DNA of 37,713 nucleotides from Pontibacter ummariensis (lineage in GTDB: Bacteria; Bacteroidota; Bacteroidia; Cytophagales; Hymenobacteraceae): positions 1 to 37,713 of the forward strand of contig NZ_FZOQ01000037.1 in NCBI RefSeq assembly GCF_900188175.1. The letters are read 5' to 3'. Both the position numbers and the translations under genes were made by a program. The notes beneath the pieces were generated by a model. It worked only from the letters and a program-made list of their open reading frames with translations. It was not told where the DNA came from and searched no databases. Numbering within the stretch: position 1 is the stretch's first letter; every line of letters begins with the position of its first letter. Below are positions 1 to 7,863 of the stretch, in pieces.

Positions 1-83
1 GGGTGGACCGGGCCGAGGGCCTGAAAAGGACCCTGGAGTACTTCAGAGATAAGGTGCAGGTTCCTGACAGGCAGGAAGCGTAA
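1..83 (+). CDS. 3' end of a nucleotide-sugar SDR gene (UDP-glucuronate decarboxylase-like), partial
   Basis: Only the last 26 codons are present, read from base 3 to a TAA at 81-83. The peptide contains VDRAEGLKRTLEYFRDK, which resembles the C-terminal helix of extended SDR enzymes such as UDP-glucuronate decarboxylase (typically EGLKxTxxYF). Those enzymes act on UDP-sugars in the cytoplasm for polysaccharide precursors, which fits the GDP-sugar genes that follow. The catalytic part lies outside the window, so dTDP-glucose 4,6-dehydratase or another SDR cannot be excluded. A strong hairpin terminator follows within 10 bases, so the gene probably ends its own transcript. Confidence 0.55.
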   Translation, partial: VDRAEGLKRTLEYFRDKVQVPDRQEA

Positions 84-90
84 GGATAAG

Positions 91-127
91 AAAAGAAGAG
101 GCTTTCACCATGAAAGCCTCTTCTTTT
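91..127 (+). terminator. Rho-independent terminator after the partial SDR gene
   Basis: A perfect 17-bp stem (91-107 with 111-127) closes a 3-base loop. The right arm ends in a T-rich run (TTCTTTT). It lies 7 bases after the stop codon and separates the partial gene from gmd. Confidence 0.85.
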
Positions 128-343
128 GAAAAGTTTAAAGCCTTTCCTATAGAATTAGTCCTTTTTTGCGCTAAAAGGGAGCTGCAGTATATACAAGTAT
201 TGATAGTAAGTATCGTTGCTTTTGCTCTGTCTGCACAACAAAGTATAGCTGACAAAAGCTAGTTATAAGTATTTTCTTAGGGAAATATTAGTACTTTTAG
301 GATTGAAATATTAGTCATTGTAAAATTATTAATTTATTGAATA

Positions 344-1456
344 GTGAAGAAGGCTCTTATTACAGGAATCACCGGGCAGGATGGTGCCTACCTGGCGGAA
401 ATGTTGTTGGAAAAAGGGTATGAGGTACACGGACTGAAGCGCCGCAGCTCTTTGTTCAATACCGACCGTATTGACCATTTGTACCAGGATCCGCACGAGG
501 AAGATGTACGCTTCCATTTACACTACGGCGACCTGAGTGACTCTACGAACATCATTCGCATCATCCAGCAGGTACAACCAGATGAGATCTATAACCTGGG
601 GGCCATGAGCCATGTAAAGGTAAGCTTCGATACGCCCGAGTACACTGCGAATGCCGATGGCATTGGCACGCTGCGTATCCTCGAAGCAGTCCGCATCCTG
701 GGCTTAACTGAAAAAACAAGAATTTACCAGGCCTCTACTTCCGAACTCTATGGCTTGGTACAAGCCGTACCACAGTCTGAAACCACGCCTTTTTACCCGC
801 GTTCGCCTTATGCGGTGGCAAAGCTGTACGGCTACTGGATCACGGTTAACTACCGGGAGGCCTATAACATGTATGCTTGCAACGGCATTCTGTTCAATCA
901 CGAAAGCCCGCTCCGAGGCGAGACCTTCGTGACACGTAAGATTACGCGTGGCGCTGCGAAAATTGCTTTACAGCTGCAGGACAAACTGTACCTGGGTAAC
1001 CTGGACGCGCAGCGCGATTGGGGCCATGCGAAGGATTACGTGGAAGCCATGTGGCTGATCCTGCAGCAGGACACCCCGGAAGACTTCGTCATTGCCACGG
1101 GTATCACGACGACCGTTAGAGACTTCGTACGCATGGCCTTTGCAGAAGCGGGCATTGAGCTGGAGTTTACCGGAGAAGGCGTGAACGAAAAAGGCATTGT
1201 GAAGTACTGCGCGCACCCCGACTACCAGTTAGAGATTGGCCAGGAAGTGGTAGCGGTAGACCCCCGTTATTTCCGTCCTACAGAAGTGGAATTGTTGATC
1301 GGAGACCCTACCAAGTCAAAGACAAAACTGGGCTGGGAGCCGAAGTATGACCTGCCGGCTTTGGTAAAAGACATGATGGGAGCAGACCTGGAAAACTTCC
1401 ACCGGGAGAAAATGCTGCAGGAAAAAGGCTACCCGATCAAGAATCAGTACGAGTAA
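344..1456 (+). CDS. gmd: GDP-mannose 4,6-dehydratase
   Basis: Converts GDP-D-mannose to GDP-4-keto-6-deoxy-D-mannose, the first committed step to GDP-L-fucose and related deoxysugars, in the cytoplasm. The 370-residue protein is of normal family length. It shows the Rossmann motif G8-x2-G11-x2-G14 (TGITGQDG), the NADP-contacting RRSS at 33-36, and a catalytic set matching the family: STSELYG with T132, S133 and E134, plus Y156-x3-K160. The start is GTG at 344; it gives the expected N-terminus right at the first beta strand, and no upstream start would add recognisable sequence. The next pathway gene, fcl, is 680 bp downstream behind repeat-rich DNA, which is an unusual separation. Assignment is firm. 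Confidence 0.96.
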   Translation: MKKALITGITGQDGAYLAEMLLEKGYEVHGLKRRSSLFNTDRIDHLYQDPHEEDVRFHLHYGDLSDSTNIIRIIQQVQPDEIYNLGAMSHVKVSFDTPEYTANADGIGTLRILEAVRILGLTEKTRIYQASTSELYGLVQAVPQSETTPFYPRSPYAVAKLYGYWITVNYREAYNMYACNGILFNHESPLRGETFVTRKITRGAAKIALQLQDKLYLGNLDAQRDWGHAKDYVEAMWLILQQDTPEDFVIATGITTTVRDFVRMAFAEAGIELEFTGEGVNEKGIVKYCAHPDYQLEIGQEVVAVDPRYFRPTEVELLIGDPTKSKTKLGWEPKYDLPALVKDMMGADLENFHREKMLQEKGYPIKNQYE

Positions 1457-1573
1457 AAGAGGTGGGGTACGGCCTGTCATGCTTTAACTTGACAGGCCGC
1501 TCCACATTAATTAAAGTTCATAGCAGAACTAACCGATAGTGCTCTCTGCTAATTTTCGCCTCGCCGGCTGGGC

Positions 1574-1635
1574 CTTACTTTTCTCCTTGATGGGGGTAGG
1601 GGCCCTCTTAGAGAAAAGTAAGCAAAAGAATCAAG
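1574..1635. repeat. Hairpin repeat element (12-bp arms) in the gmd-fcl gap
   Basis: Arms CTTACTTTTCTC (1574-1585) and GAGAAAAGTAAG (1611-1622) are perfect inverted repeats around a 25-base loop. A second pair, CTTGAT (1586-1591) and ATCAAG (1630-1635), can compete for pairing. The loop holds the 17-mer GGGGGTAGGGGCCCTCT. The wording resembles an intergenic element that, from memory, recurs in many Cytophagales genomes; only one copy of the arms is in this window. Confidence 0.6.
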
Positions 1636-1838
1636 ACCCTCCAAACTCGCTGAACGCTCGGACAGTGGAGTGTCACAAAGTGCACTTGGCTACACTATTT
1701 ACTCTGTAGCAGAAGTAAGGACAGCTAAAGCATAAAGTTCTTTACCGCCGCTGTTGGTGTTATCCGGCAAAAAAATGCGATAGCCAATCCCCTTATCTAA
1801 TTAAAGAAAAAACTTACCCAGTTTTTCTGGGAGGTGCC

Positions 1839-1855
1839 GGGGGTAGGGGCCCTCT
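1839..1855. repeat. Second copy of the 17-mer found at 1592-1608
   Basis: GGGGGTAGGGGCCCTCT occurs at 1592-1608 and again here in the same orientation, 247 bases apart. The flanks differ, so it is a shared core and not a long duplication. Confidence 0.6.
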
Positions 1856-2136
1856 GTTTGTAAATGTTGCGGTGCCGAACGCAGTGAGGCAGCCTGCAGC
1901 GGAGCGATGGCAGCTTCATTTACACAGCGTTGAGCGGGAAAACGCGCCCTCGCGGACGTGGAGCGCGCACAGCGAGCAATGAAAATGGACCTCTGTGATT
2001 CTACAGGATCAACAGACACTACGACAGCTTAGACAAAAATAAGGATTCCCAATCATAGGCTTAGACTATAACCAGATACAGCCACAATGCTAAGCTTTTA
2101 AAAAAACAGGCTCAAGCCGTAACAAGACATAAACAA

Positions 2137-3069
2137 ATGCAAAAAAACGATAAAATATACGTAGCCGGCCACCGCGGCATGGTGGGCTCTGCCATTGTCA
2201 GGCGCCTGGAGAAAGAAGGGTACACTAATTTAGTGGTGCGCACTTCTAAAGAGTTGGACCTGCGTAACCAGCAGGATGTAAATCAATTTTTCGAGATAGA
2301 GAAGCCTGCCTATGTGTTTCTGGCCGCTGCCAAAGTAGGGGGCATTGTGGCCAACAACACCTATCGCGCCGATTTCCTCTACGATAACCTGATGATCCAG
2401 AGCAATGTGATCCACGCCGCTTACCTGCACAAGGTGCAAAAGCTCATGTTCCTGGGCTCCTCCTGTATTTATCCCAAGTTAGCGCCACAACCTTTAAAAG
2501 AGGACTACCTCCTGACCGGTGAGTTGGAGCAGACGAACGAGCCTTATGCCATTGCCAAGATTGCGGGTATAAAAATGTGCGATGCCTACCGGGACCAGTA
2601 CGGCTGTAATTTTATATCGGTGATGCCTACCAACCTGTACGGGCCGAACGACAATTACGACCTGCAGAACTCGCACGTGTTGCCAGCCCTGCTCCGGAAG
2701 TTTATCTCTGCCAAAAACAATAAGCAAGCATCCGTACAACTGTGGGGGACCGGCACTCCGAAGCGGGAGTTTTTGCATGCCGATGACCTGGCTGACGCTT
2801 GCTATTATTTAATGCAGTGTTATAATGAGCCTGGTCTCGTGAACATTGGGGTGGGCCAGGACATCTCTATCCTGGAGTTGGCGCAGCTGGTAAAAAGAAC
2901 GGTGGGCTACGAAGGGGAGATTGAACTGGATACTACGAAACCGGATGGTACGCCGCGTAAGCTGATGGATGTTTCGAAACTGAATGCTTTTGGCTGGGAA
3001 GCAAAGACATCTTTAGAAGAGGGGGTGAAAAGGGTGTACGAAGAAATAAAGGACTTGAACTGGAATTAG
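2137..3069 (+). CDS. fcl: GDP-L-fucose synthase
   Basis: NADPH-dependent 3,5-epimerase/4-reductase that turns the product of Gmd into GDP-L-fucose. The 310-residue protein has the Rossmann motif G11-x2-G14-x2-G17 (GHRGMVG), the SSC motif at 108-110, Y137-x3-K141, and H180 in NSHVLP. These correspond to the Ser/Cys/Tyr/Lys/His set of the E. coli enzyme, offset by one residue. ATG at 2137 is the only start that gives a complete first beta strand. The stop is 2 bases before the manC start, so the two genes almost certainly share a transcript. I see no TAnnTTTG box just upstream, so the promoter may lie in the repeat-bearing gap or before gmd. Confidence 0.96.
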   Translation: MQKNDKIYVAGHRGMVGSAIVRRLEKEGYTNLVVRTSKELDLRNQQDVNQFFEIEKPAYVFLAAAKVGGIVANNTYRADFLYDNLMIQSNVIHAAYLHKVQKLMFLGSSCIYPKLAPQPLKEDYLLTGELEQTNEPYAIAKIAGIKMCDAYRDQYGCNFISVMPTNLYGPNDNYDLQNSHVLPALLRKFISAKNNKQASVQLWGTGTPKREFLHADDLADACYYLMQCYNEPGLVNIGVGQDISILELAQLVKRTVGYEGEIELDTTKPDGTPRKLMDVSKLNAFGWEAKTSLEEGVKRVYEEIKDLNWN

Positions 3070-3071
3070 CG

Positions 3072-4151
3072 ATGAATAGCAACACCTATGTTTTGATCAT
3101 GGCGGGAGGCGTCGGCAGCCGCTTCTGGCCCAAAAGCCGGAACAGCTTTCCGAAGCAGTTTATTGATATCCTGGGGATCGGAAAGTCTCTGCTGCAGCTT
3201 ACCTATGAACGCTTCCTAAAGCTTTGCCCGGCGGAGCAGATCTATGTTGTCACGAACAGCCAGTACAAGGAGATCATAGCGGAGCAGTTGCCGGAGCTGG
3301 GAGAGGGAAATATCATTTGTGAACCCTCCCGTAATAATACGGCTCCCTGCATTGCCTACGCCTCTTTTAAACTGGCGCAGTTGGACCCCGATGCCAATGT
3401 GGTGGTGGCGCCCTCGGATCATTTTATTCTCTATGAGGACGTGTTCATCCAGAAGCTGCAAGAGGCACTCCGGTTTAGCCAAACGCACGAAGCCCTACTG
3501 ACCCTGGGCATTAGCCCTACCAGACCCGACACGGGCTATGGCTATATCAACTACAGCAAAGACGGCTTGGAGGGGGTGCACAAGGTGATCCGGTTTACAG
3601 AAAAGCCGGATAAGGAAAACGCGCTACGCTTTTTAGCCAGTGGCGACTACCTCTGGAATGCGGGTATTTTTATCTGGAAAGCCAGCACGGTGCTGAATGC
3701 CTTGCAGATAAACTGCCCGGAGGTCTATGCCTTGTTCGAAAAAGGAGTAGGGGTTTACAACACACCTGAGGAGGAAGCCTTCATACAAATCTTTTACCCA
3801 CAGTCGCCCAACGTCTCCATCGATTATGCCATCATGGAGAAAGCGGATAATATTTACACCCTTCCCGCGGAGATCGGTTGGTCGGACCTCGGAACCTGGG
3901 CTTCCTTGTACGAGGTAGCAGAAAAGAATGCGGATAACAATGTATTGGCAGGCAAGCAAGTGAATCTGCAGGAGACACAGGACTGCATCATTCATGTGCC
4001 GGAAAATAAGCTGGCGGTGATCAGAGGCCTTCAGAATTTTATTGTGGTGGATGACGGAAGTGTGCTGCTGATCTACCCTAAAGAGAAGGAGCAGGAGATC
4101 AAAAAGGTATCGCAGGACGTAAACCTAACGTTTGAAGGACGGTTTATGTAA
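3072..4151 (+). CDS. manC: Mannose-1-phosphate guanylyltransferase
   Basis: Makes GDP-mannose from mannose-1-phosphate and GTP, supplying the substrate of Gmd. The 359-residue protein begins with the nucleotidyltransferase signature (GGVGSRFWP, then FPKQF; residues 12-30). It also shows APSDHFI (metal-binding region), YLWNAGIFIWK, the IDYAIMEKA segment and GWSDLGTW, all typical of the family. The C-terminal phosphomannose isomerase domain of bifunctional ManC/AlgA proteins (about 470 residues) is absent, so this is the short monofunctional type. It starts 2 bases after fcl. Gene order gmd-fcl-manC gives a complete route from mannose-1-P to GDP-fucose. The transcript end is probably at the inverted-repeat element 240 bases downstream. 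Confidence 0.95.
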   Translation: MNSNTYVLIMAGGVGSRFWPKSRNSFPKQFIDILGIGKSLLQLTYERFLKLCPAEQIYVVTNSQYKEIIAEQLPELGEGNIICEPSRNNTAPCIAYASFKLAQLDPDANVVVAPSDHFILYEDVFIQKLQEALRFSQTHEALLTLGISPTRPDTGYGYINYSKDGLEGVHKVIRFTEKPDKENALRFLASGDYLWNAGIFIWKASTVLNALQINCPEVYALFEKGVGVYNTPEEEAFIQIFYPQSPNVSIDYAIMEKADNIYTLPAEIGWSDLGTWASLYEVAEKNADNNVLAGKQVNLQETQDCIIHVPENKLAVIRGLQNFIVVDDGSVLLIYPKEKEQEIKKVSQDVNLTFEGRFM

Positions 4152-4388
4152 GCTTGTGTCTGTAGGCTTTTCTTACAAGCGAAAACGCTTTAAAAGAGAA
4201 TGCAGGCAGTAACTCCAACAAGCCTCTTTTCTATCGCTATCCCTTATGGGTTTTTATAGCTACGCTTCCTTTGTTGTAGCTTTTGAAAGTGGCTTCGGTT
4301 ACCCTTAGGATCTACCTGCCTGTACTGTTAGGAGGATACAGAGATTCAGAAACACCATAAGAATGGCGGAGTTGTTTTAGCAGTTAAA

Positions 4389-4541
4389 AGTCCCAGCGGG
4401 ACGACATGTTTGTAGAATTAAATGAGTTAATTTTTTAAGCTCCATCGGAGCGACATGTTAGGGAAGTTAACATGCCGCTCCGATGGAGCTTAGTCTTTTA
4501 GGACCTCAAACAAACTATATGCAGGTCGTCCCGCTGGGACT
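4389..4541. repeat. Nested double inverted-repeat element between convergent genes
   Basis: Outer arms AGTCCCAGCGGGACGAC (4389-4405) and its exact reverse complement (4525-4541) are 17 bp and perfect. The left arm continues ATGTTTGTAG and the right arm is preceded by a related CTATATGCAG. Inside is a second hairpin with 25-bp arms (4436-4460 with 4468-4492, one A-C mismatch, 7-base loop). Each outer arm can also fold as a mini-hairpin (TCCC-AGC-GGGA). It lies between the 3' ends of manC (+) and the YjbH-like gene (-), so it could end both transcripts, although no long T-run follows. The remaining 4152-4686 has no gene. Confidence 0.85.
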
Positions 4542-4686
4542 ATGGCTTAATAAATTAACCGGATAGAGGCTGCTTCTATCTTTCGGCTTTTTAAGCAACA
4601 GAAAGTCTGCAAGAACAGGACATGATCGGTATCAGCTTAACTTTTTAGTTAAGCCCTTCCTGTGGTTAATGCAAGAGGTATTTTCT

Positions 4687-5844
4687 CTAATCTTTAGATA
4701 ACTCCTGGTACTGTTGGTACTGGCGCTGCAGGTACTGCTCATGGTACTGGCGTAGTTTCCGGTCGAGCTGATAACCTGTGCGGTAGCGTTGACCAATGTT
4801 ATAGCCGCCTGAGTAAGAGTACTCCCACACAAACTCATCGTCGGTACGCAGACGGGCATGTTTGCCTTGCAGGATCTTGCCTGGAGGCAAACTGAGGGCG
4901 AAGTTGAAGCCGAGGGTGGCGCCATTCTGTGTGTTGATCGCGTAGAGCCCCACTTCTACGTTGGAGAATTGCCGGATAATGTCTAGCCTGAGTCCCTTGT
5001 CCTGTTGCAGGTATTGCCCGCCTGACAGTTTCAGGGTCAGGTCGGGGTGAGAAAGACGATAAGCTACGTCTGCCAGGAGAAGCAGCTTGTTCACCTGCCC
5101 GTAATACACTCCCTTTCCTGTATAATAGTACATGCCTGTGAGCCCAGCCTCCGCCCCGAAGGAGAAAGGACGATCTAAAGGCATGTGGCGGTACTGGATG
5201 TTCAGGCCGTACTGGTCGTTATAAAAGAAGCCGGCAGAGGCACTGACAAAATGATGATTTTGCAGGGCGAGGAACTGGTTTAAAAACAGCGGAGCCGGGC
5301 GAATGATCTTAGGGCGGTTGTCCAGTTCGTGCACGAGAGGAAAAAGCACGCCCCCATTTAGTACCAGCCCCCTGTAAAGGTAAAGCTGGCTTAAGAGCAG
5401 CAGGGAAGTATTACTTTGCACCGGCTTCTCAAAATTCCCGAAGCTGGCTACAAACTGGGGCTGTAACCAGAAGTCGAGCTTATAATGCCAGGGGCGGAAA
5501 GGGACCGTCCGCTTATAAGCCTGCCGATCGGCCCGACCCAGAGGAGTGTAGCTGAGAGTGTCTCCTAAACGGTAGTTACCTAAGGGGATGCCCTGAAAGA
5601 GTGGCACAAATTCGGCCACGGCAGGATCAGCCATTACCTCTTGAGCCTGGATGAGCCCAACCAAAGGGTTCCGGTAGAGCCTTTGCTCGTAGTACACCCG
5701 TTTCGCATCAGGAGCAGGGCTGATGCGGTCAAAGTTCTGGTGCAGGCGCTCCCTTGCTGCAGGGGCTGACGTATCCTGTGCCACAGCGACACTAACAACC
5801 TGCAGGCAGCAAAGAAAAAGGAAAAGAAATTTATTCTGCTGCAT
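4687..5844 (-). CDS. Outer-membrane beta-barrel protein, probable second half of a YjbH-like pair
   Basis: A 385-residue exported protein. The N-terminus is a Sec signal peptide with a Leu-rich core and probable cleavage after VAVAQ (about residue 23). The body is rich in alternating aromatic/polar strands (YRGLVLNGGVLF, FSFGAEAGLTG and others), as expected for an outer-membrane barrel. The tail (QYHEQYLQRQYQQYQEL) is Gln/Tyr-rich and probably helical. It overlaps the preceding YjbH-domain gene by 14 bp, so the two are translationally linked. In E. coli, YjbH (about 700 residues) carries two barrels in one chain; here the first barrel would be the neighbouring protein and this one the second. 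That link is inferred from context, size and strand pattern. The nearby GDP-fucose genes fit a role in exopolysaccharide export or modification. Confidence 0.6.
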   Translation of the reverse strand: MQQNKFLFLFLCCLQVVSVAVAQDTSAPAARERLHQNFDRISPAPDAKRVYYEQRLYRNPLVGLIQAQEVMADPAVAEFVPLFQGIPLGNYRLGDTLSYTPLGRADRQAYKRTVPFRPWHYKLDFWLQPQFVASFGNFEKPVQSNTSLLLLSQLYLYRGLVLNGGVLFPLVHELDNRPKIIRPAPLFLNQFLALQNHHFVSASAGFFYNDQYGLNIQYRHMPLDRPFSFGAEAGLTGMYYYTGKGVYYGQVNKLLLLADVAYRLSHPDLTLKLSGGQYLQQDKGLRLDIIRQFSNVEVGLYAINTQNGATLGFNFALSLPPGKILQGKHARLRTDDEFVWEYSYSGGYNIGQRYRTGYQLDRKLRQYHEQYLQRQYQQYQELSKD

Positions 5845-6667
5845 TTTGTTTCCGGAGTTGTTTGGGGAGCGCTTGAAGCGACAGGGTATAAGAGGAGCCG
5901 AAGCTTAGCTGGTCGAAATTAAGGACGGCCGCTTGTATCGTCCACTTCCTGAAAAGTGTTACATAGCCTCCCATGTTTATTTTTTGTGAATCCCACTCAG
6001 CCAGTAGGCCTCCTTTGTGTTGATAAGACACACGGACCCCACCAAAAGGACCGGCGAGGTAATTGTTTTGGTAGCGGTCTTCGCTCTTCTTCTGTAGCTT
6101 ATAGTTGGCTAAAAAGTTTAACCGCTTGTTGACGCTTTCGTCCCGAAAGACATAGTAAGGGCTGCCCATTCCGGCGGATAGCTCTGCCTGTATCTTTTCG
6201 CTTAGGCTAACGTTCTTGCTGGCTACCAGCGCATAGGTTACCATCGCGGCATCTACGGTAAAGGGAGAGGACAAGATCAGGGCGAGGGATGGCCGTTTGG
6301 CCTTTTCCTTCAGCACCAGGTAAGACAGGTCCAGTTGCCGATCGCCCAAAGCTTCCTTCACGGGGTACTCTTCAGTACTTAGGAGTTGCAGTAATTCTAC
6401 GCCCAACGACAGGCGGGGGATCAGGGTCAGGTTAGCGTACAGGATTTGCTCCGGGTTCTTCCCGTTTCTTCGTAGTCCGTAGCGAACCGGATTATAGGTA
6501 TAGCCCAGGGTAAAGGAACCGTCCGGTGTTTCCCGGGCAGTGGGGGTATAAATAAGCCCGGGTTTACCCGATAGGTTTTGCTGGGCGTAGGTGCTAATCG
6601 CCCCAGGGAGCAGCAGAAAAAGCAGCAAGGCGAGACACGTAGTCCTGAGCCTGGAAAATGGTAACAA
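5831..6667 (-). CDS. YjbH domain outer-membrane protein (exopolysaccharide related)
   Basis: A 278-residue exported protein with a signal peptide (hydrophobic segment about 10-25, cleavage near AQQ). The mature start, GKPGLIYTPTARETPDGSF, matches the conserved opening of YjbH/GfcD proteins (GGxGLLxTPTAR...EG). Later strands such as LAGPFGGVRVSYQHKG and GGYVTLFRKWTIQA fit a beta-barrel. YjbH-family proteins act in the outer membrane in exopolysaccharide or group-4-capsule loci. The protein is well under half the length of E. coli YjbH and is followed, with a 14-bp overlap, by a second barrel gene. The start ATG at 6665-6667 gives a complete signal peptide. It is placed after the terminator of the upstream lipoprotein gene, so it should have its own promoter, which I could not identify. 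Confidence 0.68.
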   Translation of the reverse strand: MLPFSRLRTTCLALLLFLLLPGAISTYAQQNLSGKPGLIYTPTARETPDGSFTLGYTYNPVRYGLRRNGKNPEQILYANLTLIPRLSLGVELLQLLSTEEYPVKEALGDRQLDLSYLVLKEKAKRPSLALILSSPFTVDAAMVTYALVASKNVSLSEKIQAELSAGMGSPYYVFRDESVNKRLNFLANYKLQKKSEDRYQNNYLAGPFGGVRVSYQHKGGLLAEWDSQKINMGGYVTLFRKWTIQAAVLNFDQLSFGSSYTLSLQALPKQLRKQNAAE

Positions 6668-6688
6668 GAAAAAGAAAATAGGTCGTAT

Positions 6689-6743
6689 AAAAAAAGCCTT
6701 ACAGGAGGCAAGGTACCCCTAGGGGCCAGGCTACTGTAAGGCT
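6689..6743 (-). terminator. Rho-independent terminator of the 343-aa lipoprotein gene
   Basis: Read on the minus strand, AGCCTTACAG (6743-6734) pairs with CTGTAAGGCT (6704-6695) around an inner CCCCTAGGGG palindrome (6716-6725), and is followed by seven Ts (6695-6689). It lies 89 bases after the lipoprotein stop codon and just before the YjbH-like gene. Confidence 0.8.
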
Positions 6744-6831
6744 CTAAGTTCAGCAAATAAAATGAATTTTCTGAACCTGTACTATAAAGAGGAAAGGAAC
6801 AAATTGTTGTTTTATGCCTCTCCGGTATCTT

Positions 6832-7863
6832 TTACTGTCCGCCGCCCTGGTTATGGCAGGTGTTATACTGTTCCCGCACTACTTTTTTGACATCCAGCAC
6901 GCCAGTCTGGTAAGTGGCCTCTACCTGGTCCAGGTTCTTGCTTTTGGCTACTTCTGCATTGGCTTCTGCTACCTCCGCTTTTTTCGCGCAGGCTTCCTGT
7001 TCTGCGGTTTTCAGGATGTGCACGGTTCTCAGGTAGTCGAGCAGGAGGGCATTCAAAAGGGCTTTAATGGGCGCATAGTTAGCTCCTAACTCCTCTTGTT
7101 GTCCGTTTACTGTCTGCAAGTTCTCGTTGTACTGTGCCTGGTAGTCGGCTTTGTCGGCATCAAACGCAGTAGAGGCGCTTGTCTGGCAGGCCTGCTCTTC
7201 TGTGGCAACAGCGGCGATGGCCGTTGCATAGGCTTCCTCTACGAGCACGGTGTTTTCCTCTTTTTTCGCGTCTACGCGCTTCAAGCCTTCGTCCAGGCTC
7301 GTTTGCGCCTGCTGCATACAGGCACTGTTCTCTCCCTCGAAACCCAGTGTCCGGTCTACAGGTGTTGTATTAGCAGGCGTATAAGTTTCCGGGGCGCCAA
7401 CGGTAGGGAGTGTATACGTGGTGAAGTACTCCGCCAGGGTGGCATCGGCTCGCATTTTATCCAGGATCGCCTTGTAGGGCGCTGGTAGGGCCTCTGCCGT
7501 TGCCATCGCCTCTGCTTCTGCACTGGTCATGGCCTGCAGTGTTTCGATTTCTTCTGCCGATAAAGTCGCTAATACGGCTGTAGCAGCCTCTTCTACCTCA
7601 GGGGCAATAGCAGCAGATTTCTGATACCTGCCGGAAGAGTTGCCTAAGGCGGCAAAGAGGTCTTTTGCCTTGGCAGAGGTTCTCAGTTCTCCGGGCGTGG
7701 CTTGTACCGGAGTTGGTAAACCCGGCACGACTGTTGGCAGCGTAACAGACTCGAACAACTCGTCGTAATCCACCTCTGGCGGTACAGCGTCTTTGTCGGA
7801 GCAGTTGTACAGCACCAAGGAAAGGACGGTGCTGCATAAAATAAAAAGGTACTTGTGTTTCAT
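6832..7863 (-). CDS. Ala/Glu-rich putative lipoprotein, unknown function
   Basis: A 343-residue protein I do not recognise. Residues 1-20 form a Sec-type signal with a hydrophobic core and Cys21 followed by SDKD, as in Bacteroidota surface lipoproteins. The residues before the cysteine (L-Y-N) are not a canonical lipobox, so lipidation is likely but not certain. After a Pro/Val-rich linker (about 40-60) the chain is dominated by Ala, Glu, Gln and Lys with long predicted helices; the second half (about 185-335) looks like a helical bundle or coiled coil. It contains several cysteines (in ENSACMQQ, EQACQTS, EQEACAKK, YNTCHNQ) that could form disulfides outside the cell. The gene is single, with its own promoter and terminator. 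The downstream neighbours are YjbH-like barrels, but no functional link is shown. Confidence 0.75.
   Translation of the reverse strand: MKHKYLFILCSTVLSLVLYNCSDKDAVPPEVDYDELFESVTLPTVVPGLPTPVQATPGELRTSAKAKDLFAALGNSSGRYQKSAAIAPEVEEAATAVLATLSAEEIETLQAMTSAEAEAMATAEALPAPYKAILDKMRADATLAEYFTTYTLPTVGAPETYTPANTTPVDRTLGFEGENSACMQQAQTSLDEGLKRVDAKKEENTVLVEEAYATAIAAVATEEQACQTSASTAFDADKADYQAQYNENLQTVNGQQEELGANYAPIKALLNALLLDYLRTVHILKTAEQEACAKKAEVAEANAEVAKSKNLDQVEATYQTGVLDVKKVVREQYNTCHNQGGGQ

Larger units (their letters stand above)
1457..2136. other. 680-bp gene-free, repeat-bearing gap between gmd and fcl
   Basis: No convincing gene. The gap holds a hairpin element (1574-1635) and two copies of a G-rich 17-mer (1592-1608 and 1839-1855). 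The stretch from about 1855 to 2020 is rich in GC words unlike the AT-rich flanks. A 72-codon open frame on the minus strand over the second part has no family resemblance and low-complexity Arg/Ala/Pro content, so I do not call it. Confidence 0.6.
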
